A stretch of DNA of 64,000 bases from positions 62,001 through 126,000 of the forward strand of contig NZ_RCNV01000008.1 in the NCBI RefSeq assembly GCF_003667275.1. Reading direction: 5' to 3'. Shown piece after piece: positions 18,309-27,316 of the stretch. The notes beneath the pieces are model-generated. The model was given only the letters and a program-made list of their open reading frames with translations. It was not told the DNA's origin and did not search any database. The number at the start of each line of letters is the position of its first letter. Positions within the stretch are counted from its first letter, which is position 1. The translations under genes were made by a program, and so were the position numbers. This DNA is from Mesonia aquimarina (GTDB taxonomy: Bacteria > Bacteroidota > Bacteroidia > Flavobacteriales > Flavobacteriaceae).

Positions 18309-21300
18309 TTACCACTCAATTGGAGTAGCCACAATTTTAGGTTTGTTTGAAACAGGATTTTCTTCTGAATTATTTTTTTCTTCCTGGGCGGATGATAACA
18401 TTTTTCGATAGTAAATAGAAAACTTTAATTCGTTTGCCGGTATATTGTTGTAACGGTTTTTATTCGCATAAACATAGTTTTCTTTGTAATCATCAAACTT
18501 TTCAGTTTCTAAAACTATATCTACGTCAAATTGACTTTTTGAACCGCCGCGCATTTTTCCGTCTGACGTTAATTGAAAAATGATAATGAATAATTTACCA
18601 TTATATTTTTTACGTAAATCTTTGTCAACTTGTACATTCTTATCTATTTCTCTGAGCTTTTCAAAACTATCGATCATAATTACATCATTGGCCATAATTA
18701 GCTTATGTAAATCCTGCATCGATTCAATTTCCGGCGCATCTACATTGTGCAAATTTGTTTTAGAAATATATTCAGGTACTTTACTAAGAAATAAATTACT
18801 TTCCGGATGTTCTTCCATGCTCGCAATACCCACTTTGTAATTTTCAGCAAAAGCATTAACCAGTTGAAATGCAAAACGTGTTTTACCAGCACCTTGTGGA
18901 GCTGTAATACTTATACCTATACTATCTTTTTCCTTAATTTCGACATTACCTAAAAACTTAGAAATTTCCGGATCTGAAATTTTATAAGTTTCAAAATCTC
19001 TATTTTGGTTTTGTTGCAATCTGCTGGCTAAACTCGTGGATTTACTTTCTACAGGTTGAACTTCTTTTTCAGCTGGCCTTGGTAAGTTTTCATTTTCGCA
19101 ATCATTCAAATTAACTGGCAAAGGTTCAACTTCAATCTTTTTTTCTGAATTTTCTGGTGGAGCATTTAAGCTTTCATTCTTTTTTTCATTATCTTTGTTC
19201 AAAGGCTTACGCTTAACAGCAGACTGGGTACTGTTTTTACAGTCGCTTTCTGCATCGAGTGTAAGCTTTTTTATTTTTGTTGCTTTGTGATCGTAATATA
19301 CTGTTCCGTTTTCTCCTTTGCGTAAGGTTAAAATTACTTCATAAGGAACTTTTTCAATTACTGTAAAGGACTTCATTCTATAAACGCCGGCAATTTCTTT
19401 TCGTCCTTTTTTATCTTCTTCAAATTTTATGAAGGTTGAGTTTTTAAGCATTTCCATAGCTTTGAAAATCAATTGAATTTTCAATTGATTCCTTTTACTT
19501 CTAATAGCGTGGTAAATACCACTATTTTTAAAATGCACGGTTTCTTTTATTTCATCATGAAAATAAGTTTTCCCGGTAAGATGTTTTTTAGCCCATTCGT
19601 AAGCATATTTTGCAAACTCTTTTAGGCTTGAAAAATCGGAAGCTCCAAATAAAGCCATTTGACCGTTATCGTTAATTTTTTCTTTTGGTTTTGATTCACT
19701 TTTAAGTGAATTTTTAGGCTTTTCTTCTTTTTTAGGCTCGGTATTTTTCTCTAAAAAACGCTCGATACTTCTAATGTTGAATTTTACAATTTTATTTATT
19801 TCAATTGCATTTTTACCATTAAAGGAGTATTCTTCCCAAGCGGTTTCATAATGATACTCCTTTAACTTCTCCAGTATAAATTTTAAGGCTTTTTCATTAT
19901 CGATTTTTTGTAAACCTTTCTTTAAAAGTTTACGGTAAACCACCGGTACGTTTCTATGTTGCTGTTTTTTAGAATTTCTACCGTAACCGTGTTTAAAATT
20001 AAGTAGTACAAAAAGTTTTTTATCTAACAGCCACAACATATTCATAGCAGCAAACTGTAAAATTTTATCTTCTTCTTGAATAGCATCTTTTCGCAATTCA
20101 GCTAAGGAAGAATTAAAAATGCGTTTTTCGTATTTTTTAGGTAAATCATTTAAAACAAAGTGAACTTTTGAATATTGATTTAAAGTAGATTTATCAATAT
20201 CGTTATTTTTCTTCTTTTGCTTTTCTTCCTTTTTTTCAGGTTTTTGCTTGCGCTTTTTCTCTAGTTCAATTTGATATGCCGGTACGCCTTCTTTGTTTCT
20301 GTCTAAAATATAATCGGCAGCTGCTTGACTTTTGCTAGATGCACGAAAAAAGAAACGATTATCTTCTTTCATTTTTTTTACTAAGCGTCCGTTCCAACCT
20401 CTTAAATATTTTGCGCTGTTTTCTCTGGTCTCAAATAAAATTCCACTTTCAGCACAAAGAAAAACCGCTCCCATTTCGGCAATGAGTTCCTCAAATGCAT
20501 AAGCTTTACTTTTTTTACTACCTTTTAATTCTCGATCCAATCTTGTATGATGTCCGGTACTGTGAACCATTTCGTGAAAAAGCGTAGTGTAATAGCTTTG
20601 TATCTTTTTAAAGTCAGTTCTATTTGGCATCTGAATATAATCTGCTGAAGGAACATAAAAGGCACGCCCACCGCCATGGTTAATTTGCGGAGCTTGTGGC
20701 ATTTTAGAAATTATTGCATCAGAAATATTAATTTTTTCAGTTTCGGTTAGTTCTCTAGGTTCAGGAATCTCCCATTCAACCCCGGTTACATCTTCAGCAG
20801 AAAAAACATTGTAATATTTTAAAATTGGAATAGCGCTTTGTGATGCGATACTTTCGGGAGCAAAACTATTTAGGAGACGAATTTGACTTTTGTTTTTCTT
20901 TAGCCAGTTTACCATTTTAGGAAAACTATATGTGCTGAACTTTAATTGTGGCTCTGCTTGTTCGTATTTATACAATCGAGTAAAATAAACTACCCTTACT
21001 CCTTTACTGCCTTTTTCTAATTTTCCGCCTGCTTCTTTAATTTGGTTGAAAGTGAGAAAAAACGGATTTTTAAATTTTCGTGGCAACATAACCCTTTCAC
21101 CGTTTATAATTTTTTCTTCAAAATTTAGCAGAAAATAATTAATGCCGCGGTATTTCTTTTTTGTTTTCCAGTTCATTGCTTCACTACCATTAGCAAGGCT
21201 GCTTTCCTTCCATTCTTTTTGCCATGGTAAATGCCCAACTTCTTTAATAGTGCTAAGCATTAAATCGGTTATGTACTGGTAAATTTCATCCGGACTAACT

Positions 21301-21566
21301 GCTTTTCCCATTCCGGGATTATCACCTTCTTCAGGAATGGCCATAAAATCAATTCCCGGTAAAAGGGATTCGGGCAAAATTTCTTCCTGTTTTTCGCTTA
21401 GATCAATTTCAAACTCTTTGGCTTTTGGATAAGAACGCAGTAAGTTTAAAAGTTTATCAGCAATATGCTTTTGCTCTTCTTTTTTAGCGGTTTTTATAAT
21501 TTCTTTTACATCTTGTCTACTGGTATAAGCCCCATTAAGTCCGTTGTATTGTTGAATTGATTTCAT
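18309..21566 (-). CDS. Polyvalent protein: ArdC-like domain, zincin protease, RecA/RadA-like ATPase
   Basis: A 1085-residue multidomain protein. An ArdC-type N-terminal domain (DUF1738-like, about residues 93-255, with PWQKEW, KYRGINYFLL and KGSKGVRVVYF) is followed by a zincin metallopeptidase whose HEMVH motif is at 331-335. A central helical region and a segment near 650-780 resembling domains of other polyvalent proteins come next, then a Pro/Glu-rich linker. The C-terminal P-loop domain has Walker A APQGAGKT at 889-896, Walker B VIMID at 962-966 and a RadA-like QLTSDGKMRGGS loop. Polyvalent proteins of phages and conjugative elements combine anti-restriction, protease and nucleic-acid activities and often enter the new host with the DNA. 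Here it is the promoter-distal gene of the virion-like operon, consistent with a late, packaged protein. Substrate and packaging are inference. Confidence 0.8.
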   Translation of the reverse strand: MKSIQQYNGLNGAYTSRQDVKEIIKTAKKEEQKHIADKLLNLLRSYPKAKEFEIDLSEKQEEILPESLLPGIDFMAIPEEGDNPGMGKAVSPDEIYQYITDLMLSTIKEVGHLPWQKEWKESSLANGSEAMNWKTKKKYRGINYFLLNFEEKIINGERVMLPRKFKNPFFLTFNQIKEAGGKLEKGSKGVRVVYFTRLYKYEQAEPQLKFSTYSFPKMVNWLKKNKSQIRLLNSFAPESIASQSAIPILKYYNVFSAEDVTGVEWEIPEPRELTETEKINISDAIISKMPQAPQINHGGGRAFYVPSADYIQMPNRTDFKKIQSYYTTLFHEMVHSTGHHTRLDRELKGSKKSKAYAFEELIAEMGAVFLCAESGILFETRENSAKYLRGWNGRLVKKMKEDNRFFFRASSKSQAAADYILDRNKEGVPAYQIELEKKRKQKPEKKEEKQKKKNNDIDKSTLNQYSKVHFVLNDLPKKYEKRIFNSSLAELRKDAIQEEDKILQFAAMNMLWLLDKKLFVLLNFKHGYGRNSKKQQHRNVPVVYRKLLKKGLQKIDNEKALKFILEKLKEYHYETAWEEYSFNGKNAIEINKIVKFNIRSIERFLEKNTEPKKEEKPKNSLKSESKPKEKINDNGQMALFGASDFSSLKEFAKYAYEWAKKHLTGKTYFHDEIKETVHFKNSGIYHAIRSKRNQLKIQLIFKAMEMLKNSTFIKFEEDKKGRKEIAGVYRMKSFTVIEKVPYEVILTLRKGENGTVYYDHKATKIKKLTLDAESDCKNSTQSAVKRKPLNKDNEKKNESLNAPPENSEKKIEVEPLPVNLNDCENENLPRPAEKEVQPVESKSTSLASRLQQNQNRDFETYKISDPEISKFLGNVEIKEKDSIGISITAPQGAGKTRFAFQLVNAFAENYKVGIASMEEHPESNLFLSKVPEYISKTNLHNVDAPEIESMQDLHKLIMANDVIMIDSFEKLREIDKNVQVDKDLRKKYNGKLFIIIFQLTSDGKMRGGSKSQFDVDIVLETEKFDDYKENYVYANKNRYNNIPANELKFSIYYRKMLSSAQEEKNNSEENPVSNKPKIVATPIEW

Positions 21567-21583
21567 AGTTGGTTAGTTGTGTT

Positions 21584-22048
21584 TTATGCGTTAATCGTGT
21601 AATTTTTTCCTAAAGCTTCTACAATTATTTGTAGGTTTAATTTTTCGCCTTTAACAATGTTTAAAGCATTAGTAATGATTCCGCCAAAATCTGAAAGCGG
21701 TAAGTAGGTTGGTATATTTTCAAGTTTTGCACTTCCATTTGCCGGTACACTAATTGCTGAAATATTAGGCGTGGCTTCTCCTATGTATTGATTATCGAGC
21801 GAGAAAAAGCGTATTTTTTTTAGCACAATATTTTTGTTGCTATCAAAATCTAAAGGCTTTTGAGAAGCATTTTTAAGCTTCAAATCGGTTTCAAATTCTA
21901 AACCGCCATTTTTAATTTTTACATTTTGCAAGCCTAAAAATTCAACACTCATTTTATCGAAGGTTTGCGAATACTCGTCAAACTTAGTGCGACCAACGTA
22001 ATACGCTAGACCGCCCACTATTAAGCCTATGGAAAGTAATTTTTTCAT
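21584..22048 (-). CDS. Small membrane-anchored protein with LEA2-like beta domain
   Basis: A 154-residue protein with one N-terminal membrane segment (MKKLLSIGLIVGGLAYYVG). The beta-rich remainder has alternating patterns such as VKIKNGGLEFETDLKLKNAS and a Pro/Gly-rich end, resembling late embryogenesis abundant type 2 folds. No specific function can be given. It overlaps the upstream spanin candidate by four bases and is followed after 17 bases by the polyvalent protein gene, so it belongs to the same transcript. Confidence 0.65.
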   Translation of the reverse strand: MKKLLSIGLIVGGLAYYVGRTKFDEYSQTFDKMSVEFLGLQNVKIKNGGLEFETDLKLKNASQKPLDFDSNKNIVLKKIRFFSLDNQYIGEATPNISAISVPANGSAKLENIPTYLPLSDFGGIITNALNIVKGEKLNLQIIVEALGKNYTINA

Positions 22049-22629
22049 GGTAGTAATTTTTTATAGATTGATGTTCGTTTTTTGTAGATGAAATAAATAG
22101 CTGCCGGAATAGCCAAAAGCAAAAGCCACCACCAATTAAAACCGCTAGTATCTTTTTTCTTGTTCATTTCTGAACTTGATTTATCGGTTTCTTTTCTCGA
22201 TTGATCGCTGCTGTTTTTCTGCTGCTTTTTATCTTTTTTTTCGGTTGTATTCTTAGTAATATTAAGCCTAGAACGTTCAGAACTACCGGCGTTCGTTTCC
22301 GTTTCTTTTTCGCTTAAAACAAGATTAGCATTTTGCCAAGTGTAGGTTTTTCCGTTAATGGTTGCACTACTTGATTTCGTGGTATCTATAGGCGTTAGCT
22401 TGGCTTCTAACTCCGTTTTTTGCTCTGAAACAGTATCTTTTTGTTCACGTTCTATAAGTGTATTTTCTAATTCTTTAAACGTAGCGGTTTCCGTTGTGAT
22501 CTCTTGATTTTCAATATCTTTTTGCTCTAATTCTGAAACGGTTTCAGCTTTCCGGGTAACGGTTTTCTGCTTGCTCTTACAAGCAAATAATAACAACGCC
22601 AAAAGCCCAATAAACAGGGCTTTTAGCAT
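22045..22629 (-). CDS. Lipoprotein with coiled coil and C-terminal membrane helix; candidate unimolecular spanin
   Basis: From the ATG at 22627-22629 the protein starts MLKALFIGLLALLLFACKSK, a lipoprotein signal with lipobox LFAC. A Glu/Gln/Lys-rich, helix-prone stalk of about 130 residues follows. Near the C-terminus is a single hydrophobic helix (WWWLLLLAIPAAIYFIY) with a basic tail. An outer-membrane lipid anchor plus an inner-membrane helix on one chain is the architecture of phage u-spanins, which fuse the two membranes at lysis. Two small membrane proteins directly upstream could be the holins. The spanin role is inference from topology; a structural envelope-spanning role is the alternative. 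An ATG 11 codons upstream is less likely. Confidence 0.55.
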   Translation of the reverse strand: MLKALFIGLLALLLFACKSKQKTVTRKAETVSELEQKDIENQEITTETATFKELENTLIEREQKDTVSEQKTELEAKLTPIDTTKSSSATINGKTYTWQNANLVLSEKETETNAGSSERSRLNITKNTTEKKDKKQQKNSSDQSRKETDKSSSEMNKKKDTSGFNWWWLLLLAIPAAIYFIYKKRTSIYKKLLP

Positions 22630-22661
22630 CTTAGAAAAATCGGGCTGTAAATTTAAAGTCA

Positions 22662-22856
22662 TTATAAATCTTTTTCAGAATCGTTGTTTTTTTTTTGGCG
22701 GTTTTTCCGGTAATCATTAGAAAATTTGTAAACCGTATAAACAATGGAAACGACCAGTAAGAAAATTTGCAAGGTTTCCTTTACGTGGGCGAATGAAAAA
22801 ATAAATGCTGTAGCTTGTGCCATATATACTTTTAAATCGGTTAGTCTCATTTTCAT
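22662..22856 (-). CDS. Small single-helix membrane protein, holin candidate
   Basis: A 64-residue protein with one central hydrophobic helix (ETLQIFLLVVSIVYTVYKF) and a strongly charged C-terminus (DYRKNRQKKNNDSEKDL). Size and topology fit class III holins or antiholins, but no family is recognised. The stop and start codons of neighbours touch or overlap by a base on each side, so it is translated in the same operon. An internal ATG at codon 12 is an alternative start. Confidence 0.55.
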   Translation of the reverse strand: MKMRLTDLKVYMAQATAFIFSFAHVKETLQIFLLVVSIVYTVYKFSNDYRKNRQKKNNDSEKDL

Positions 22857-23083
22857 TACTTTTTTAAGTGTTTAGCTCGAAATGATCTAAGCGTTTCAAA
22901 AAGAAAATCTATAAGTCTATCTTTCACAAAAAGGCATAGGAAGCCGGCAATAATTAGCAGCCATAGCACAATTTGAGGTATATTGTAATTAGTTTTAATA
23001 AAAAGCAAGGCAAAGCCAAGCAGCATTAATATAACGCCTACAATAGTGCTTTTTTTATCTGTTTTTACGTTAGAAGTATTCAT
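22856..23083 (-). CDS. Two-helix small membrane protein, holin candidate
   Basis: A 75-residue protein with two hydrophobic helices (TIVGVILMLLGFALLFI and IVLWLLIIAGFLCLFV) separated by a short loop, and a basic tail ending RAKHLKK. This is class II holin topology. The position between the fibre gene and the u-spanin candidate supports a lysis cassette. No sequence family is recognised. Confidence 0.55.
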   Translation of the reverse strand: MNTSNVKTDKKSTIVGVILMLLGFALLFIKTNYNIPQIVLWLLIIAGFLCLFVKDRLIDFLFETLRSFRAKHLKK

Positions 23084-23095
23084 TTTTTGATTGAT

Positions 23096-26000
23096 TTATT
23101 GATTGATAGATTTGATTAACCATTTATCGGCGTGATAAATTAAATTAACCGTTGCGCCGGTAGATTGGCAAGTTTCAAATATTGAACCGTCCGGGTTAAG
23201 AATTTCTCCGGTAGTATTGGTAAAACACCATTCATCTTGAAAGATCATGGTTAATTGTACGCCTTCCCATGTTGCGCCGGTTGGCAAAGCTGCTTCTATT
23301 GAATTTGAATAAACAATGTGATTATCTCTAGCGCTTAAATTAAAACCGTCTGTAGCATTTTCTGTACGGATTGATGTTTTACTTGGATGCGCATTAACTT
23401 GAAACCAATTTCTACTACTATCACTTTGTAAGTGTAATATTTCCCCTTTTCTAATAGTTTCCCCATATAAACCAACTCCGTTGGCATCATAATAAGTTTC
23501 CTCAAAAACAAAATCTTCTCTAGCTACTATTTTTATATTATAGCTATTATTACTACCTAAAGAACCTATATCAACCGTACCACCGGGAGCGCCATTATAG
23601 AAATAAACATGTTTTGCTCCTTGACTAAAACTAATTGAACCCTCTTCTATTTCTTCAGAAAAGCTCCGTACAGAACCGTTATCAACCCAAGAATAATCCC
23701 CATTTCCGTCTGTAGATAACACAAAGTTTTCTTTTTCTTGACTAGGCGAACGTAAAAAACTATCATCCCAAAAATATTGTCCTTCTGAAAAACCTTTAAT
23801 AAGAACATCATTATAATCTCCACCTAACGGAAATACAAGTCCGTCTAAACGTTCTTCTGTTACTACCGTTCCAGCTTCATCCGGTAATTGAAATTCTCTA
23901 TTAGCAGTTAAATTATCATCCTTAATTGTTGCTTGACCTGACCTTAATACATCTGCACTTATTTCTCCGTTAAAATTAGCCGTACCGTTTTGAGTATCAA
24001 TTTGTAAACGTCTGCCGTTGCTAGAATCGTCATAATCTCCAATATTCACGACTAAATCATTACCGGCTCTTGTACCTCGTTCGTCATAACTTTCGTAAGA
24101 AGTAGAACCGCCACCGCTACCGGTATCAACACCGGAAATAGCATTATCTAATTGGTTTTTTGTAACAAATTCATCAGCACTAACAGCATCAGCACCTTTA
24201 ACAGGGTTACTAAAAGTATTACTGCCGGTATAAGTATTAGTACCTTCAAAACGAGCATTGCCAACGAATGTATTACTGCCTGAATAAGTGTTATTAGAAC
24301 CTTTAGAAGCAAATTGTGCTGAAAGTGAACTTATTGTTGCGCTTAATCCATTTAATTGATTTGATAAATCTTGACCAGTACCGGCATAACCGCCTGTATC
24401 TAGTTTTGCATCTAATTGATTTTTAGTAGTAAATTCATCAGCACTAACAGCATCAGCTCCCGAAACTCTACCTGAAAAAGCAGCATTACCACTACCAAAT
24501 ATTTCAAGTAAATCATAATTACCCCAAAAACCAAAACTCATTGAATTATCATCACTTGAATCGCCTTTATACTTAAAAAGCCAATTTGCTAAATTATTAT
24601 AAGAACGTGTTTTACCTAGTCTTACAACAGCTCTTGAATCATCTACCATAAAACCATTAGTCATTGTAAGGGGAGTAACCCAACCAGTACTTCCGTCATT
24701 ATGATTAAATATCTTTAAAGTAGGACTAGTAGAATTACCATATCCTTGTAAATATAAAGCAGGGGAAGCGGTTTCTTCTTCAATAACCACATTTCCAATA
24801 TTATTACCATTAACTAAATAATTATCATCAGCATAACTCTTATTAATCATAGTAAGATCAGTATAAGAACTAGGCGGATTGTTGTATTTTAAGCCTTCTT
24901 GATCTCCGGTCATTCCAAAACCTTGTGAAGTATTAATTTGGCTTCCTTGCGACATATTAAGCGTGCTTCCTTGTGAAGTAATATTTACGCTACCGTCTAA
25001 AGTCATAGACGAGCCGGAAGTCATACTCAACCAATTTCCTATATCTAAATTAGTAGAAGAAATATCTACAGCCGGCAAACCGCTTATATTAAGAGTAGCG
25101 TTACTATCCATATTGATACTTGAATCTCCGGTCATATTAATAGTAGAATTAAGTACATCTACATCTGAACTTTGATCGAATAAAACATTAGCACCGTTAA
25201 TCGCCTTTAAAGCAGCATTTCCAAAAACTTCAAATTCGGAAGCACCGTGAACTTTAGAAATAGAACCTTGAATAACGTGATGCGTAGAAAGACTGTCTAA
25301 CTTTACATTTGCCATTTCAAAATGCAACGTATCATTTAAAGCTTTGACAATTGGACTAGCTAAAATAGCTTCTTCTAACGTGCCACCGCCACCGCTTGAA
25401 TTTGAAATAGCGTTATCGACATAAGATTTATCTACTAAACTTCTAGCAGAAAAATTTTCTGAATAATCTTCAGCATATTCAATACCGGCAAAACTGCCGG
25501 AGCTATCAATAATATAAGATAAATCCGTTATTGTCTGTTTAACGGCTGAATCTCCATAGTAAACTTCAATTTCGTGGCTTTTTGGTTTTATAGTTTCCTC
25601 TGAAAAACCGTTTGGCTCGACAACTTTTGAAGTTAAAAAAGTACTGTTTTCATCTGTACCTGAAGAACCTTGTATTGTACTAGAAAAATCATCTGTAACC
25701 GTAACGCCCCTAGTTGATGCAACAAAATAACCGCCTTTAGTTGGAGCATTGAAAATATTAAATAAAGGACTATCATTATTAATATCTCCCAACGCAAAAT
25801 TATTATAACCTTCAAAAATATTAATCTGTCTAAGTGGTTGACCTTGAAAAGTACCTTCTTTTCCTAACTTAATAGAATCATTTACCACTTCTAAACCATA
25901 ACCGGCATTTGCAGCAGAAATTAAATCTTGCTTTAAAATATAACCTACTAAACCGTCTTGATCTACAACTAAAATTCTGTCATTTTCGGTTTGTTCTGCT

Positions 26001-26104
26001 AGGTTAGTAAGCTTTAGTTTTGTTGGTATTTCCTTTGTAATTTCTTGTGCGCAAGAAGTTGAAACAATAAATACCGATAGTAATATTAAAAATAATTTTT
26101 TCAT
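23096..26104 (-). CDS. Phage fibre-like protein with a lipoprotein-type signal peptide
   Basis: A 1002-residue protein built like a receptor-binding fibre. The N-terminus is a signal sequence (MKKLFLILLSVFIVSTSCAQ) with a possible lipobox STSC. A Ser/Thr/Asn-rich repeat region (about residues 265-400) has short beta-helix-like units of the type LNISG, MTLDG, LNMSQ. Tandem fibre modules carry the sentence GADAVSADEF-TKNQLD twice (about 550 and 640) between Gly/Ser-rich collagen-like linkers. The C-terminal part is beta-rich. Fibres of cytoplasmically assembled phages do not normally have export signals, so either the protein is placed on the cell surface or assembly differs. It is the largest gene of the virion-like operon and sits directly upstream of the holin candidates. 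Confidence 0.7.
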   Translation of the reverse strand: MKKLFLILLSVFIVSTSCAQEITKEIPTKLKLTNLAEQTENDRILVVDQDGLVGYILKQDLISAANAGYGLEVVNDSIKLGKEGTFQGQPLRQINIFEGYNNFALGDINNDSPLFNIFNAPTKGGYFVASTRGVTVTDDFSSTIQGSSGTDENSTFLTSKVVEPNGFSEETIKPKSHEIEVYYGDSAVKQTITDLSYIIDSSGSFAGIEYAEDYSENFSARSLVDKSYVDNAISNSSGGGGTLEEAILASPIVKALNDTLHFEMANVKLDSLSTHHVIQGSISKVHGASEFEVFGNAALKAINGANVLFDQSSDVDVLNSTINMTGDSSINMDSNATLNISGLPAVDISSTNLDIGNWLSMTSGSSMTLDGSVNITSQGSTLNMSQGSQINTSQGFGMTGDQEGLKYNNPPSSYTDLTMINKSYADDNYLVNGNNIGNVVIEEETASPALYLQGYGNSTSPTLKIFNHNDGSTGWVTPLTMTNGFMVDDSRAVVRLGKTRSYNNLANWLFKYKGDSSDDNSMSFGFWGNYDLLEIFGSGNAAFSGRVSGADAVSADEFTTKNQLDAKLDTGGYAGTGQDLSNQLNGLSATISSLSAQFASKGSNNTYSGSNTFVGNARFEGTNTYTGSNTFSNPVKGADAVSADEFVTKNQLDNAISGVDTGSGGGSTSYESYDERGTRAGNDLVVNIGDYDDSSNGRRLQIDTQNGTANFNGEISADVLRSGQATIKDDNLTANREFQLPDEAGTVVTEERLDGLVFPLGGDYNDVLIKGFSEGQYFWDDSFLRSPSQEKENFVLSTDGNGDYSWVDNGSVRSFSEEIEEGSISFSQGAKHVYFYNGAPGGTVDIGSLGSNNSYNIKIVAREDFVFEETYYDANGVGLYGETIRKGEILHLQSDSSRNWFQVNAHPSKTSIRTENATDGFNLSARDNHIVYSNSIEAALPTGATWEGVQLTMIFQDEWCFTNTTGEILNPDGSIFETCQSTGATVNLIYHADKWLIKSINQ

Positions 26105-26106
26105 TT

Positions 26107-26355
26107 TTAGTCGATTTGATCTTTTACAATAAATTGATAGTTAGCTTCGGTAACTTCTAAAGGATCGCCACCTTTATAAATTCCTTCAAAAAATATATTT
26201 TCGCTTATTCCTTTAACTATATCGCCTTGCTCTATGGCTTCTTGATTATTGTTACCTTCTTTTTTGAAAACAATAAATTTTCCGTAAGCTATTTTATTAG
26301 TGTTTTGTGTATTTCCGCCACCTGAAACATTAGGCATAAATATAAATCCGGGCAT
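26107..26355 (-). CDS. Small protein of unknown function upstream of the fibre gene
   Basis: An 82-residue soluble protein with a Gly/Asn-rich start (MPNVSGGGNTQNTNK) and a beta-rich body (GDIVKGISENIFFEGIYKGG). It is packed between the transglycosylase (one base) and the fibre (two bases), so it is part of the same transcript. A small virion accessory protein is possible, but no family is recognised. Confidence 0.5.
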   Translation of the reverse strand: MPGFIFMPNVSGGGNTQNTNKIAYGKFIVFKKEGNNNQEAIEQGDIVKGISENIFFEGIYKGGDPLEVTEANYQFIVKDQID

Positions 26356-26356
26356 A

Positions 26357-26959
26357 TTAAGATTGGTTTATTAATTTGTATGATAATAAGGCTACTCCGG
26401 CTAAAAGTGAAACTCCAATTAATCCTATGGATAGCGTGTTTTTTAAAAACTCGCCTTTCCATAAATCGGGAATCTTAGAAAGCATACTTTCTTCAATTTC
26501 GCCTTTAGTTACTTTTTGATCTTTGTTAGGATCAAAAGCCGGGTTTTGTTCTGCTATTTTTTTTTGCCAATATTGGCTACTTCCTAAAATATAGTTTGAA
26601 GGTTTGCCAACGGCTGCCGGATAAAAGGTTGTTAAGTATAAATCTGTATAACGCTTTAATTTACTTTTATACGGAGCGTAATATTTTTTTACCCAATCCA
26701 ATTGCTCAATAGCACTCATTTGTGCAAGTTGTTCTATTGTAGTACCTAAATCAATAGCTGTATTCGGCATAAACTGAATTAAACCGGTAGCATCGGTATA
26801 AGGATTTTTAATTGAAGGGCTAAAACTTTTCGCACTCTCCCAATTAATTACAGCCATAAGCCAATTAGGATTAATACCTAATTCCTTGCTTATTTGTTTA
26901 AGCTTTGCCACAAATGCAGTTCGATAACTTGACGGTATATTTTCTTCGTATATAAGCAT
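26357..26959 (-). CDS. Membrane-anchored lytic transglycosylase-like protein
   Basis: A 200-residue protein with a lysozyme-like SLT fold at about residues 15-125. The catalytic Glu is most likely that of AVINWESAKSF, and the characteristic DATGLIQFMPNTAI segment follows. An EF-hand-like loop DPNKDQKVTKGE (about 145-155) may bind Ca2+. A single C-terminal membrane helix (LSIGLIGVSLLAGVALLSYKL) anchors it. Virion-associated transglycosylases with membrane anchors are found in membrane-containing phages, where they open a hole in peptidoglycan during entry. It could alternatively be the lysis enzyme. Confidence 0.75.
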   Translation of the reverse strand: MLIYEENIPSSYRTAFVAKLKQISKELGINPNWLMAVINWESAKSFSPSIKNPYTDATGLIQFMPNTAIDLGTTIEQLAQMSAIEQLDWVKKYYAPYKSKLKRYTDLYLTTFYPAAVGKPSNYILGSSQYWQKKIAEQNPAFDPNKDQKVTKGEIEESMLSKIPDLWKGEFLKNTLSIGLIGVSLLAGVALLSYKLINQS

Positions 26960-26961
26960 TT

Positions 26962-27312
26962 CTATAGTGTTACTTTTACCGGTTGATTTTTTGCTTGATG
27001 ATGTATTGCCAGCCCTATTGCGCTTGCGATAAGCAGCAAGGGGAACAAGCTTTTTTTTTTCGGTGTAATGGTAACAGCCTGAAGCTCATTATCGCCTAAG
27101 TGTATCATTTCGTCAATATCAGCAAATGGTAAATTGGCGGTTGCTCCGCTAACGTGGGTGATTTTAACCCAATCGTTATTTGCATTTGCTACGCTTACGG
27201 TAGCCATTCCGTTTTTATCCGAAATAGTTGGCTCGCCATTTTCGGGAATAATGTGCGCTCCTTCTAAAGCGTTGCCATTACTGTCTAGTATGGTTATAGT
27301 TTTGGTTGGCAT
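26962..27312 (-). CDS. Carboxypeptidase-regulatory-like beta domain with C-terminal membrane helix
   Basis: A 116-residue protein. The N-terminal 75 residues form a small beta-sandwich pattern (ITILDSNGNALEGAHIIPEN, then a Gly-containing turn and ATVSVANANNDWVKI) like carboxypeptidase regulatory or CNA-B domains. A single helix (LFPLLLIASAIGLAIHH) and a short basic tail follow. The neighbour at 27317-27775 has the same architecture, so the two are probably paralogues. They may be membrane-anchored virion spikes or minor coat proteins, which is inference. Confidence 0.55.
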   Translation of the reverse strand: MPTKTITILDSNGNALEGAHIIPENGEPTISDKNGMATVSVANANNDWVKITHVSGATANLPFADIDEMIHLGDNELQAVTITPKKKSLFPLLLIASAIGLAIHHQAKNQPVKVTL

Positions 27313-27316
27313 AAGA

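Noticed and set aside
23096-26104. T9SS surface adhesin instead of a fibre
   Set aside because: No type A or type B sorting domain is present at the C-terminus, and the repeated phrase and operon context fit a phage fibre better, although the signal peptide keeps the question open.
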